From an uncultured Aquimarina sp. (GTDB lineage Bacteria; Bacteroidota; Bacteroidia; Flavobacteriales; Flavobacteriaceae), in the NCBI GenBank assembly GCA_947498455.1, contig CANMKK010000008.1, positions 100,464-164,463 of the forward strand: 64,000 nucleotides of DNA. The letters run 5' to 3'. Below are positions 16,851 to 25,532 of the stretch, one piece after another. The translations under genes and the position numbers were made by a program. Positions within the stretch are counted from its first letter, which is position 1. The number at the start of each line of letters is the position of its first letter. Under the pieces are notes generated by a model. That model worked only from the letters and a program-made list of their open reading frames with translations, had not been told where the DNA came from and ran no database searches.

Positions 16851-17819
16851 CTATCTAAGCCAGTCGTTTTGCTGTGTTACCTTGACCTTAGTAATGTTAT
16901 TCAAATCAATATCTATTATAGTTCCTGAGTCGCCATAACAAATTAAGTGGTGATCTTTTACTTCTGCTTTGTGTATTGGGTTTGAGAACGTAAAAAAGAT
17001 TGCCCAGTTTAATATTCCATTTAATGCTGTAGAAGCCACGTACCCTTCGTTGCCCATACCGCCATCACCAAATACAAATTTTTGATTTTCATACTCAAAT
17101 GCTCCGTGAAAAATATCTATTTCTGTCCAGATATCATCATCGTACTTTTCGATACTTTCTAAGGTCGTATCACATAAAGGTGACCAATATTGCTTTGTTT
17201 CTCCATTATTTGGGTCGTAGGTACTGTATGCATTTCCTATTATAATATCTCCCTCTCCCATAGTGATACAATCAAAACCAGGTAAATAACCTTGTTTCCA
17301 TTTTTCTTGTATTTTAGGGTGCATCATATATTCTAATTCGTTAAAGTTTATCTTTTCTATTTCTTGTAAAAAAGCTTCTGGTACTTGTTTTAAAAACTGG
17401 TTGAGCTCCCTTATTTTTTCTGCTACAACATCTGCATCATTTAACTTTTGATGTTCAATTTTTTCTGACTGCATGGGTTCTAATTCATCGTTAAAAGAGC
17501 TGCATAATTGATGTTTAAGGCCAATTGACTCTTTACCAATGCTTAGATAAACTAATGCATTTAAAAAATGTGGTTTTACGGTTTTATTGGACCATTGATA
17601 CTCATCAAAATCCAATTCTAATCGCCACTGTTTATTCCAATTAGAGTAACCATATTCAAACTGGCAAATAATAGGTAAAGGATTATCAAAACGTCTGTTT
17701 TTTAATAGTTGCTCATATCTAGGTGTTATGTTTTGCTTTATTGTCGAAAACTGATCGCGTAATAAGGCATTGATTTCCTTATAAAACAAACTACTTTTTA
17801 CTATTTCTGTTTCGTCCAT
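16851..17819 (-). CDS. Uncharacterised cytoplasmic protein (322 aa)
   Basis: The product is soluble and rich in Trp, Tyr and acidic residues, with a predicted beta-rich C-terminal half (GEGDIIIGNAY, then FGDGGMGNEGYVAST). No signal peptide is seen. It sits four bases after the 238-residue gene and 18 before the 225-residue gene, so all three are likely in one transcript. I do not recognise the family. Its look and context fit the array of putative immunity or sensor proteins around it. Confidence 0.75.
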   Translation of the reverse strand: MDETEIVKSSLFYKEINALLRDQFSTIKQNITPRYEQLLKNRRFDNPLPIICQFEYGYSNWNKQWRLELDFDEYQWSNKTVKPHFLNALVYLSIGKESIGLKHQLCSSFNDELEPMQSEKIEHQKLNDADVVAEKIRELNQFLKQVPEAFLQEIEKINFNELEYMMHPKIQEKWKQGYLPGFDCITMGEGDIIIGNAYSTYDPNNGETKQYWSPLCDTTLESIEKYDDDIWTEIDIFHGAFEYENQKFVFGDGGMGNEGYVASTALNGILNWAIFFTFSNPIHKAEVKDHHLICYGDSGTIIDIDLNNITKVKVTQQNDWLR

Positions 17820-17823
17820 TCTT

Positions 17824-18540
17824 TTAAATCAATTTTGTCCAACTTTTATAATACCAATCGTCTTTTGTTGGTAATTGATGTTCTGGACAATCAAAGGTTT
17901 CTTGCACAAAAAATAGACTTTCATTTTTTACTCTCTCTTCTGTCCATAAATTCATTAAATCATGCTTATTTTTCATTTGTCTTAGCTCCGCTTTGTGATT
18001 TTTGAAACAGCACAATCCACCAAACATACCGTTTCCAACTGGGTGATAGTTGGAGTACTTACAACTTAAACAGGTTTTTAAATAGCTGTTTTTTGGTAAT
18101 TGATCTTGTAATGCAATTAAAGCATCTTCCATCCATTCGAGCTTTTTTTCAACTTTAAACTCACCAAAAGATGTCGTTAACAGTAAGCTAGTTAATTCGC
18201 TATCTAATCCATCAATAGTTGTAGTTTCACCAACTTCTATATGTGCTACTAAGTTTTCTGCAAAGGTGTTTTTGGTATCTGCATTAAAGAGTTGTATGGA
18301 TATCGTTATGATTAGGTTAAAGTTGGTTACATCTCCTGATCCATCTTGAAACATTTCATAATCAAATTTTGCGTCATCAATTTCTTCTGCTCCTAACATT
18401 TCAAAATCCGGACCTTCAAAATCAATACCTCTCAAAGTAAATAACATATTACTACCATCGGATGTAATTATCACATTTTCTGTTCCTCTTTTGTCTTGAT
18501 ATATTGCTGGATATGTACGCATAGTATCTTTATTTTTCAT
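17824..18540 (-). CDS. Cys-containing uncharacterised protein, DUF6304-like
   Basis: This 238-residue soluble protein opens with a beta-rich region (TYPAIYQDKRGTENV, then GIDFEGPDFEML). Its C-terminal part has a cysteine set, CLSC at 157-160, CC at 177-178 and C218, spaced like a metal site around the motif YSNYHPVGNGMFGG. From memory this pattern resembles family DUF6304; an HMM search is needed to confirm. Its gene is two bases downstream of the DUF2947-like gene and four upstream of the next. Start could also be Met7. Confidence 0.75.
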   Translation of the reverse strand: MKNKDTMRTYPAIYQDKRGTENVIITSDGSNMLFTLRGIDFEGPDFEMLGAEEIDDAKFDYEMFQDGSGDVTNFNLIITISIQLFNADTKNTFAENLVAHIEVGETTTIDGLDSELTSLLLTTSFGEFKVEKKLEWMEDALIALQDQLPKNSYLKTCLSCKYSNYHPVGNGMFGGLCCFKNHKAELRQMKNKHDLMNLWTEERVKNESLFFVQETFDCPEHQLPTKDDWYYKSWTKLI

Positions 18541-18542
18541 AA

Positions 18543-19193
18543 TCAGCTATTCTTTATTTCACCAATGGCAATACTGCCCTGTACGCCTATAATTAATACC
18601 TTTTTACTTTTTGGATTTAGAATAATATTCATTTCGTCTTCATACATAAACGGAATCCAATATTTGTATACCGTTTCCCAATTGGTTTCTGCTGCCGTAT
18701 ATCTCCCCCAAAAAAAGTATACCACATCAGAGGACTTCCAATCAAGTTTGTGTTTTACGTTTTTTTCAAAAGCTGAATAGTCTTCTTCATTCCAACTTGT
18801 ACCCCAATTCCATTCTTTGGCAAAAGATTCTACGTTTGTAATATTCCAATCATCATCTGATTTTACTAGCATCAAATGGCGCTGTTTTTCGGAAATATAT
18901 TTGTTCCAAAGTAGTTTGGAATAGTTTTCTGTTAACGGTTTTATTTTATTAGGGATGGTATCCTGAGAATTAAAAAAACGCTGTGAGCATTCCACAAAAA
19001 ATTCTTTAATATAAAACCAGTCTTTAAATTCGATGTACTTTTTATTTTTTTCGATTTCTAATAGTTCTGCTTGCCTGTCATTCCATATTTTGATAGCAGA
19101 TGTAGCTGATCCGTTTTCTATCAATAGCTGTTTTGCTTCGGCTAATCCAATGCTTAATTCATCTCTAATATGTTTTATTTCTTCTATACTCAT
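18543..19193 (-). CDS. DUF2947-like protein with short helical N-terminal domain
   Basis: The 216-residue product has two parts. Residues 1-35 contain IGLAEAKQLLIENG, which resembles a helix-turn of ribosomal-protein L7/L12 C-terminal or UBA-like folds. Residues 50-216 recall DUF2947 from memory (PLTENYSKLLWNKYIS, then WETVYKYWIPFMYEDE and a final hydrophobic beta strand). The function of DUF2947 is not known. No membrane segment or signal peptide is present. Confidence 0.7.
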   Translation of the reverse strand: MSIEEIKHIRDELSIGLAEAKQLLIENGSATSAIKIWNDRQAELLEIEKNKKYIEFKDWFYIKEFFVECSQRFFNSQDTIPNKIKPLTENYSKLLWNKYISEKQRHLMLVKSDDDWNITNVESFAKEWNWGTSWNEEDYSAFEKNVKHKLDWKSSDVVYFFWGRYTAAETNWETVYKYWIPFMYEDEMNIILNPKSKKVLIIGVQGSIAIGEIKNS

Positions 19194-19267
19194 TTAACTC
19201 ACTTTCCATATTGTAAAAATATTACAACGCTGTTTCTAAAGGTGTTTTATATGAATCACCATCATTT

Positions 19268-19579
19268 TTAGTCTTGATAATCAAGTACGATATATGTAAT
19301 TTTTTCGTAGTCGAGATATTCTTTTAATTCCTCTAGATGTTCCCATAAATAATCGACATCATATCTACAAATGTAAATTCCATCATTCTCAAAAGAGATA
19401 CTCATATTTGGCATCTTACCATTATTGTTTGCTTGTCTAAAATCATAAAACGTTTTAGTATCAAACTCGTACTTTCTATCAAACTCTTTCTTGATTTTAA
19501 GTAAACCTTGAATCTCAGAAATTTGTTTCTTAGTAAGTTTTGCTATTATTTTATATTCAAATCCCATTGTTTCAATCAC
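19268..19579 (-). CDS. Small uncharacterised protein (103 aa)
   Basis: A soluble alpha/beta protein with a C-terminal sequence EYLDYEKITYIVLDYQD. An internal Met (residue 5, MGFEYKII) is an equally good start and would give 99 residues. I do not recognise the family. Size, orientation and acidic composition match the putative immunity proteins of this block. Confidence 0.6.
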   Translation of the reverse strand: MIETMGFEYKIIAKLTKKQISEIQGLLKIKKEFDRKYEFDTKTFYDFRQANNNGKMPNMSISFENDGIYICRYDVDYLWEHLEELKEYLDYEKITYIVLDYQD

Positions 19580-19676
19580 TATTAGACCTAGTTAATACTC
19601 CAGAAAGAGGGTATGTTTAAAGAATTGTTTTAGCACCAATGGACATTGCCTCTGTGCTACTTTTTCGTTTCATTGG

Positions 19677-20069
19677 TTATGGTTTATAAAAATCAATTTG
19701 TTGAAACTTTTTCTGTTTATCAAAAACAATTTGTAAACCCTGAAATGTCCCTATTTCCTGATGATCAATTTGATCCCAATCTTTGGGAGTTGTAACAAAA
19801 GAAAATGAGCTATCAATTTCTGAATACATTACCTCTGAATCAACATCGAAACCTTTTTCTAGTGCAACTTGAATAGCATCAATCGAGTTGTTTGTTTTCG
19901 TAACAATTTTTATCGCATTGCGAATCTCTGTAATGGCTTTATCTTTCTTTAAAATCTGTTCTTTAAATAATTGTTTTTCTTTCCAATGGTATAGATTAAA
20001 ACCAAGAGATACTATAAAAACAGAAATCAAAGTTATTATCAATGCCTTGTGATTATTTTTTCTATTCAT
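19677..20069 (-). CDS. Membrane-anchored hypothetical protein (130 aa)
   Basis: After a basic N-terminus (MNRKNNHK) comes one hydrophobic segment at about residues 9-26 that acts as an uncleaved anchor, followed by a charged helical part and a short beta-rich periplasmic region (residues ~85-130). I do not recognise the family. The gene is flanked by gaps of about 100 bases, which is loose for this block. Confidence 0.6.
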   Translation of the reverse strand: MNRKNNHKALIITLISVFIVSLGFNLYHWKEKQLFKEQILKKDKAITEIRNAIKIVTKTNNSIDAIQVALEKGFDVDSEVMYSEIDSSFSFVTTPKDWDQIDHQEIGTFQGLQIVFDKQKKFQQIDFYKP

Positions 20070-20082
20070 AGATGAAAATATT

Positions 20083-20217
20083 TTAATTTAATCCCTTATT
20101 GAGGGTATAATTCCCCAAAAATTGCCTTGAAAAGAAAATGATAGTTTTCGGAAGTATACCTCGTAAGCTTGCTCTGAGATTGTTGATTTCTTCAGTGATT
20201 TCTTTTGTACTAATCAT
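20083..20217 (-). pseudogene. 44-codon remnant copying the start of the neighbouring gene
   Basis: The ORF begins MISTKEITEE, nearly the same as the start of the gene at 20863-21219 (MISTKHITEG). Upstream and across the start, 35 bases at 20204-20238 match 21206-21240 with one difference. After about ten codons the similarity ends and the frame runs through a REP-like element (TACCTCGTAAGCTTGC, forward strand). It is best read as a partial duplication of a gene start joined to intergenic repeat, not a functional gene. Confidence 0.6.
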
Positions 20218-20246
20218 TTACTTATCAATTTATAAAAAAATGCAAT

Positions 20247-20555
20247 TCAATCTCCTAGTATTTTTAGAGCAACCTCTTTGTTTGAAAAAAAACTCATCAA
20301 CGCCCTAAATTCCAAAACATCAATTGTCTGTTGTTTGTTTACATTTAGGTCTGTTTTATTGATATAAGTATCTATGATTTTTATAATCATTTTTTGATTT
20401 TCAACAGTTAGCTTAGTATCCTTATAGGGATCAATATACGTTCCTGACCAATTTTTAAACAAGGTGAAAATAACTTCTAGACTAGCTAGTTTCTTATCGT
20501 TTAACCCAAATAGGTATTCGTTAGTAGCTGCTTTATGAAAGTCTAACGCCATCAT
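20247..20555 (-). CDS. Small uncharacterised helical protein (102 aa)
   Basis: A soluble, mainly helical protein with a lysine-rich middle. Its start codon overlaps the stop of the upstream gene (TAATGATG arrangement), so translation is probably coupled; the second ATG at 20552 is an alternative start. I do not recognise it. With the following genes it forms a tight group of four overlapping small genes. Confidence 0.65.
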   Translation of the reverse strand: MMALDFHKAATNEYLFGLNDKKLASLEVIFTLFKNWSGTYIDPYKDTKLTVENQKMIIKIIDTYINKTDLNVNKQQTIDVLEFRALMSFFSNKEVALKILGD

Positions 20556-20866
20556 TAACTTGAAAACACGCTTCTAATACCATCAAAAATCTTAAAACAG
20601 GTATTGTTATCCAATCCTTTGGGGTGACTTACTTTCCAATGCCATTTACTTGCTTTTAAGGTTTGATGCATACTAAAAAGCTGGTATACCAACTTTTTCT
20701 CCATTACAGATTTATCTGTATAATGTTCTTCTAAACATTTTAGGGCTTTTAAAAAAGCTGTTATGCGTTGTTCTTCTACGTCAGCACTCATTCTAAAAAG
20801 TAGATCTAGTCCGTCATCAGATTCATATTCGTGATGTATTAGATTTTTGGCTTCGGTTACTGTCAT
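20555..20866 (-). CDS. Small uncharacterised protein (103 aa)
   Basis: A soluble helical protein with no signal peptide. It overlaps the gene upstream by four bases (ATGA) and the gene downstream by one, which marks a co-translated group. I cannot name the family. The Trp/His motif SKWHWKVSHPKG near residues 73-84 is the most distinctive feature. Confidence 0.65.
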   Translation of the reverse strand: MTVTEAKNLIHHEYESDDGLDLLFRMSADVEEQRITAFLKALKCLEEHYTDKSVMEKKLVYQLFSMHQTLKASKWHWKVSHPKGLDNNTCFKIFDGIRSVFSS

Positions 20867-21219
20867 TTTTTTGTTTGATTATTATATTTTTCTACTACAG
20901 AGACGCTATCACAAGTAATTTCAAATTGATTTATGGTATCTATTACTTTATAATGAGTATCATCAAATTGGATTTCGATATCTGAATTATCCCAATCAAA
21001 AGGGCCGTTCATTTTTATTGGTTCGTGCATTGAAATCAATAAACAAGAAAGGTCGTTTTTGTATCTATCTTCACTTATTTTGAGCTGTACTTTTCTATGA
21101 TTTTCGGTTAAATTAAAAAGTCTCGCTTGGTTGCCTTTCCACCGTTTTAATAGAGTTGGTGTATGCTTTAAAACTGGGTGAGATTTTAATCCTTCGGTAA
21201 TGTGCTTTGTACTAATCAT
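20863..21219 (-). CDS. Small uncharacterised protein (118 aa)
   Basis: The first third is basic (LKRWKGNQARLFNL), the rest beta-rich and acidic. There is no export signal. It overlaps both neighbours by four bases. The start region is duplicated about 1 kb downstream at 20204-20238. I do not recognise the family, but the compact alpha/beta form and location suggest an immunity-type protein (inference). Confidence 0.65.
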   Translation of the reverse strand: MISTKHITEGLKSHPVLKHTPTLLKRWKGNQARLFNLTENHRKVQLKISEDRYKNDLSCLLISMHEPIKMNGPFDWDNSDIEIQFDDTHYKVIDTINQFEITCDSVSVVEKYNNQTKK

Positions 21220-21443
21220 TTTCTTATCAATTTATAAAAATATACTCCTATCAAAATAAGTCCACAAAGGGCAAGAATTCCATAAACTTCTTTTGCTTGT
21301 TCGGTATACACTACTCCTTCTTCAAGTGATAGAAACTTACCTTCGGTATTATAATCAAGATTTGCTCTTTGTATATATATCCAAATAAAGAAAGTGGTGA
21401 CACATCCTAGTATTGTTAGTATAATGTAATGTATATATTTCAT
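21216..21443 (-). CDS. Small membrane protein with two transmembrane segments (75 aa)
   Basis: Hydrophobic segments at about residues 5-24 and 52-71 flank a charged loop that would lie outside or in the periplasm. It overlaps the downstream gene by four bases. Two-helix proteins of this kind can act as immunity factors against pore-forming or envelope-targeting toxins, but nothing here proves that. Confidence 0.6.
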   Translation of the reverse strand: MKYIHYIILTILGCVTTFFIWIYIQRANLDYNTEGKFLSLEEGVVYTEQAKEVYGILALCGLILIGVYFYKLIRK

Positions 21444-21506
21444 CTTTTACTTATTGTGTTTTTCTATGGTTTGGCAAACTTTATATTTTTCTTAAAAAAA
21501 TATTAG

Positions 21507-22523
21507 TTAATACCTCACATGTACTTTGTCCTCTCCCCAACGTTTATTGTTTCCTATATAAATTAAAGTTCCATCATCATTATAATTAAAGCTGTCAATT
21601 ACTTTCCCGTTTAACGTTTTTTGGGTTAAATTACCTTTGCTATCATATATAAATCCATACTCATCTGTATCATCAAATAGCCCCTGTATCTGAATTTTTT
21701 CTATGCTATTTTCAGCATTGTAATGATAAGTCAAATAGGTATGTTTGATTTTTTTGTCTCGCCACATTTTTACTTCACTCAGGCTAACGACTTTGTTTTG
21801 GTCGTTGTATTGAATAACAATTTTGGATCTACTACTTTGTATAATTTCTGATATCTGACCTTTATCATTATATACATAATTAAGATTGTTTGGTGAGGTT
21901 TTTGAATTGCTTATAGATGCGATCAGTTTACCATTTTGATAGGCATACTTTGTAGTACAGTATATTTTTTTCGATTGTGTATTTTGATAACATTTTTCGA
22001 CTAATTGCCCATTGCCATTATATTTATATACGACACCTTCTATTTCTATAGGTAATCCATACTTGTTGTATTTGTAAAGGTTTTTGCTTCCAAAATGATT
22101 TTCCTCACCATCTGCTAAATCGTTTGGACAGATTTCTTTATATCCTGTTTTTAAACCTAATTTATTATAAAAATTGCGTTCAGAACAGAGTACAATGCCT
22201 GCATCAACATATCGCTGGGTATAAAGATAGGTAGGGAATGTTTCTTCTGATATTTCTATTCTTTCTGGAATTTCTCCATCGTAAATAATATCCTGAACTT
22301 CTTTTGGCAATCCAAAAGGGGTGGATTTTTTGTTTTTTAAATTAATGATCTTTCTTAATTCGCCCGAACTATTATAAAAGTAAATAGAGTCGTTTTGCTC
22401 TTTTATTGCAATCCTGTTATTCTCAAAATATACCGTATTGCTGTCCTGTGCATTACTATTCGATTTAAAAAAGAATAATAAGACAATTACCAAACTTGTT
22501 CTATGTAGTAGTAAACTCTTCAT
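21507..22523 (-). CDS. Secreted YD-repeat-like protein
   Basis: The 338-residue product has an N-terminal signal peptide (hydrophobic core SLVIVLLFFF, cleavage near SNA-QD at residue 25). From about residue 165 on it contains a row of YD-type beta repeats of ~20 residues: YKYNGNGQLVEK, YVYNDKGQISEI, YNDQNKVVSLSE, FIYDSKGNLTQK and FNYNDDGTLIYI. These repeats are the building block of RHS/YD shells, but here there are only about six, too few to encapsulate a toxin, and no toxin domain follows. It probably sits in the periplasm or at the surface; its role is unknown. Confidence 0.75.
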   Translation of the reverse strand: MKSLLLHRTSLVIVLLFFFKSNSNAQDSNTVYFENNRIAIKEQNDSIYFYNSSGELRKIINLKNKKSTPFGLPKEVQDIIYDGEIPERIEISEETFPTYLYTQRYVDAGIVLCSERNFYNKLGLKTGYKEICPNDLADGEENHFGSKNLYKYNKYGLPIEIEGVVYKYNGNGQLVEKCYQNTQSKKIYCTTKYAYQNGKLIASISNSKTSPNNLNYVYNDKGQISEIIQSSRSKIVIQYNDQNKVVSLSEVKMWRDKKIKHTYLTYHYNAENSIEKIQIQGLFDDTDEYGFIYDSKGNLTQKTLNGKVIDSFNYNDDGTLIYIGNNKRWGEDKVHVRY

Positions 22524-22525
22524 AC

Positions 22526-22807
22526 TTATAGTTCTGATTCGTGACGAATCCCATTTTTGTCAATACGTATGTTCCATTTACAGGTTTTAAATGCGCCACT
22601 GTTATTTTCTTCTACGGTTCCATAGGCAATTAAATTATCTGGTTTTCCAAATTCATCTTCATCGTCCATATATACACAGATTTTCATACCTTCTTTGAGT
22701 TCAATGGTATTTCCGATTGCATCTTTTTTGAAGTCTGTTTTTGATAATAGTACTAAATCACAGTCTATCATAGCATTAAAATCTATTTGTATTTTGGATT
22801 CATTCAT
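22526..22807 (-). CDS. Small beta-rich uncharacterised protein (93 aa)
   Basis: A soluble acidic protein with predicted beta strands (KICVYMDDEDEFGK, then CKWNIRIDKNGI). It lies two bases upstream of the YD-repeat gene and three downstream of the DUF6714-like gene, so all are likely cotranscribed. The family is not recognised. Confidence 0.65.
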   Translation of the reverse strand: MNESKIQIDFNAMIDCDLVLLSKTDFKKDAIGNTIELKEGMKICVYMDDEDEFGKPDNLIAYGTVEENNSGAFKTCKWNIRIDKNGIRHESEL

Positions 22808-22810
22808 TTT

Positions 22811-23413
22811 TTATTTGATTTGAAATTCATCTGTCCAACATACTATTGCTTCTTGTAATCGTATATATTCTTTATCATATGTAACAGCAGCAGGTAATAA
22901 CCCAAGTTCTCTAGCCTCATCACTGTTATAGTACACTTCTAACACATTTATTTTATATTCAAAAAAATCTATGATACACTGCAATTGTTCTGTAGTCAAT
23001 AAAGAATAGCGTTCTTTATAATATTTTTTATCACTTTCGTTATTACTCAATATTTCCATTAAATGAAATTCGACATCAGGTTCTGAGCATCCTTTGAGAA
23101 GCCCTTTTTCTAATAATTCTTTCTCTTCCTTTTTGAAAAATCCCATCGCAAACAGCAATAGCATTGGTAAATGAAAATGCATCCCTTTGGCATCAAAAAA
23201 TGATAGTGAACTGCTACATTGATATAAATGAATTAAGGGGATGTTCTTCCAGTCTTCTTTTTCATCTTTAGTTCTTAGTTTTTTACATTCACTGGTAGTC
23301 AATCTATTATCATGCCCTTGTGCTTCCCACAGACCCATACCATCTTCTAGCCTTACATCCTTAAAAACTTCATTTATCTCTTTGATTAATTCTTCTTTTT
23401 TAGTCATTTTCAA
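22811..23413 (-). CDS. DUF6714-like protein
   Basis: The 200-residue soluble product contains GMGLWEAQGHDN at about residues 25-36 and SLSFFDAKGMHFHLPMLLLF at about 69-88. From memory the second motif is the hallmark of DUF6714, a family often seen in bacterial immunity-type loci. There is no signal peptide. It overlaps the upstream gene by 14 bases. Start may be Met1 or Met3. Confidence 0.75.
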   Translation of the reverse strand: MKMTKKEELIKEINEVFKDVRLEDGMGLWEAQGHDNRLTTSECKKLRTKDEKEDWKNIPLIHLYQCSSSLSFFDAKGMHFHLPMLLLFAMGFFKKEEKELLEKGLLKGCSEPDVEFHLMEILSNNESDKKYYKERYSLLTTEQLQCIIDFFEYKINVLEVYYNSDEARELGLLPAAVTYDKEYIRLQEAIVCWTDEFQIK

Positions 23414-23831
23414 GATTCCTACTATTGCTTATTTTATCATTCAGCCAACACTCTATTTCCTTTAACTCTTTTTTAGAAAGTTCATTACCGTATTCGACCC
23501 GAGTGGTTTCTCCACCTTGTCCGTTTTGATATTGTATCGCAAAATTATCGTCCTCGGCATGATAACTGATGTACACCATTGGTAAATCATATCTTTCATT
23601 ATAATCTTTACCCAATGAAAGTCCAAGTGCATAATGTGATTGACTTGGATAATAAATTTCCCAAAAGCCAAGTTCCTTAAATTCTTTTATCAAGTCAAGT
23701 AACGGTTTTACATCTTTCTTATCGACATCAATCCATAGGTTACACCATTTTACCATAGTATTCCATTGTACTTGTTTATCATCGGATTTCATTCCGTTAA
23801 TTATTTCTTGATATTTATCTCTAGGATTCAA
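23400..23831 (-). CDS. Uncharacterised cytoplasmic protein (143 aa)
   Basis: A soluble protein, Trp-rich in the first third (QWNTMVKWCNLWIDV) with a central beta region containing YHAEDDNFAIQY. It overlaps the next gene by 14 bases, so the two are probably translated together. I cannot name the family. It fits the surrounding set of small acidic proteins. Confidence 0.65.
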   Translation of the reverse strand: MNPRDKYQEIINGMKSDDKQVQWNTMVKWCNLWIDVDKKDVKPLLDLIKEFKELGFWEIYYPSQSHYALGLSLGKDYNERYDLPMVYISYHAEDDNFAIQYQNGQGGETTRVEYGNELSKKELKEIECWLNDKISNSRNLEND

Positions 23832-23913
23832 TGTTTAATTTTTACGATTAGGCATTAGTCTTTTAAATCGAAAGGGATTTTCTATATTCTACATCGAATG
23901 GTTGTGATCAAGA

Positions 23914-24843
23914 TTATTCATCATTAATCTTACCTTTAAAATATGCGTTTATTCCATTTTCTGAGTCTTTTTCATAATTCGGTATTGCATACATAAATTC
24001 TTTTTCATTTAACCAATAAAATTCTTTAAACGTGCAGATACCGTACTTATAGTCTAACAAGGTTACATATTCGAATTGGCCATTTTCGTTTTCCTGAAAA
24101 AAATAAGAGATACATTCTTGTCCACCAAAATATCCATTTAGGCGATACCTATTTTTAGGAGATGAAATAATATATGTTGGATTACCAATCGTCAATTCGC
24201 TCTCACCTGTTTTTATTGAAAAACACACATCAATCCCATGACCTCCTTCTAAAACAAGAATATCATGTTCCGGATAATAACCACTGTATTCTGTAAAAGA
24301 AAAATCAATCGAATTTATGTCAAAAGAAAGTTTTTGACCATTGTCTAAGGTAATCGTTTTAATTCCATTTGATTCATTGGTATTTCTAAACCAATCTACT
24401 CTATCTTTTAAAATAGTTTTGACAGCGTCTACATCCGATATTTTTTTGACTTTTAGATTTTCTTGTGAGACTCCTTTTAATAGTTCTTTATATTTTTCTT
24501 TAGCAATTTTTGTAATACTTATCAAATCATTATTGACTTGCTTTTTTAAATATCCATCAAAAACATACCCTTCTACACTTTCTTCTGTTGAGTAGTTTTT
24601 TTGATATTTTATTTTAACAAACTTCCCTTTAATTTGTTTGTCATTATCACTTATTATCAATTCTTCTTCTGTGTCCGCTATTTTTTCTACAAGAGCACCA
24701 AATCTTATTTTTGCTATTTTTTTTGAAGATAAATTTCCTTCAGAACGAACATTTAGTCCATTTTTTGCGTCTACAAAATAGTATTCTTGCCCATAATTAT
24801 TAATGGAAATAAAAATTACAAAAATTGTTATATATATTTTCAT
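23914..24843 (-). CDS. Secreted SH3b-domain protein
   Basis: From Met at 24843 the 309-residue product has a signal peptide (MKIYITIFVIFISI, cleavage near residue 18). A bacterial SH3 (SH3b) domain follows at about residues 20-95, with the classic start KNGLNVRSEGNLSSKKIAKI. The rest is beta-rich and unknown. The frame is open ten codons further upstream, but that would mask the signal peptide. SH3b domains often bind peptidoglycan, so a periplasmic place is likely. Confidence 0.75.
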   Translation of the reverse strand: MKIYITIFVIFISINNYGQEYYFVDAKNGLNVRSEGNLSSKKIAKIRFGALVEKIADTEEELIISDNDKQIKGKFVKIKYQKNYSTEESVEGYVFDGYLKKQVNNDLISITKIAKEKYKELLKGVSQENLKVKKISDVDAVKTILKDRVDWFRNTNESNGIKTITLDNGQKLSFDINSIDFSFTEYSGYYPEHDILVLEGGHGIDVCFSIKTGESELTIGNPTYIISSPKNRYRLNGYFGGQECISYFFQENENGQFEYVTLLDYKYGICTFKEFYWLNEKEFMYAIPNYEKDSENGINAYFKGKINDE

Positions 24844-24901
24844 TAGATTATTATCTATTGTTGCTTTATTCAAAAAATGTCCATTTATTTAAACATTAAT
24901 A

Positions 24902-25408
24902 TTATTCTTTCCAACGGTATGGGTTTTCTGCTACCAAGCTAAATGAGGCTAATTGAAATTCATTGGTATTTAATCCCTCTGTATCATCTAGATTTTCAAA
25001 GGTTAATTCAATACCACTTTTTAAACGCAACAGAACACCCAGGTTGTCTGTTTTCTTTTTGTAATCAATATTGTGTTCATTTAGTTTTGTTAGTACAAAC
25101 AACAACTTGAGTGTATCAATATCTTCAAAAATCCACTTGCTGAGTTTTAGTTGTTTTGTATCAGTCAATTTTCCTTCGTACCAATAATCAGAAAATATTA
25201 AATAGAGCTTTTTGTTTTCAAAATGTAACTCAATACCGCCATAGGTCCAAATATTCACTTCTTCGGTTAAAAAACTACTATCATAGCAATCTGGATCAGG
25301 GAAATTGTTGATAATCCACTCTTTGGTTTGCCCCAATTTTAAATAATCAAACTTTCCTGTTTTAAAAAATTCTAAAAAGTCAATTTCTATGGGTGTTTTT
25401 AGTTTCAT
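24902..25408 (-). CDS. Uncharacterised cytoplasmic protein, possible immunity factor (168 aa)
   Basis: The N-terminal half reads FFKTGKFDYLKLGQTKEWI, then INNFPDPD and IWTYGGIELHF, giving the impression of a conserved immunity-like domain that I have seen in Bacteroidota but cannot name. The C-terminal third continues with short beta strands. No export signal is seen. It stands 58 bases upstream of the secreted SH3b gene. Confidence 0.65.
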   Translation of the reverse strand: MKLKTPIEIDFLEFFKTGKFDYLKLGQTKEWIINNFPDPDCYDSSFLTEEVNIWTYGGIELHFENKKLYLIFSDYWYEGKLTDTKQLKLSKWIFEDIDTLKLLFVLTKLNEHNIDYKKKTDNLGVLLRLKSGIELTFENLDDTEGLNTNEFQLASFSLVAENPYRWKE

Positions 25409-25532
25409 ATTGCTAGTTTATAAACGTTCTAGGCTTCTATTCGTTTTTGCAATAGCTGGCTAATACCTTTTACAGGACGTGATTGTATCTTGCAAAGTAT
25501 ATACAAACTATAAAAATGGTTTAAAAAAATTC

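Noticed and set aside
21507..22523. YD-repeat protein as a full RHS toxin
   Set aside because: Only about six repeats, signal peptide present, no toxin domain and no core PxxxxDPxGL motif.
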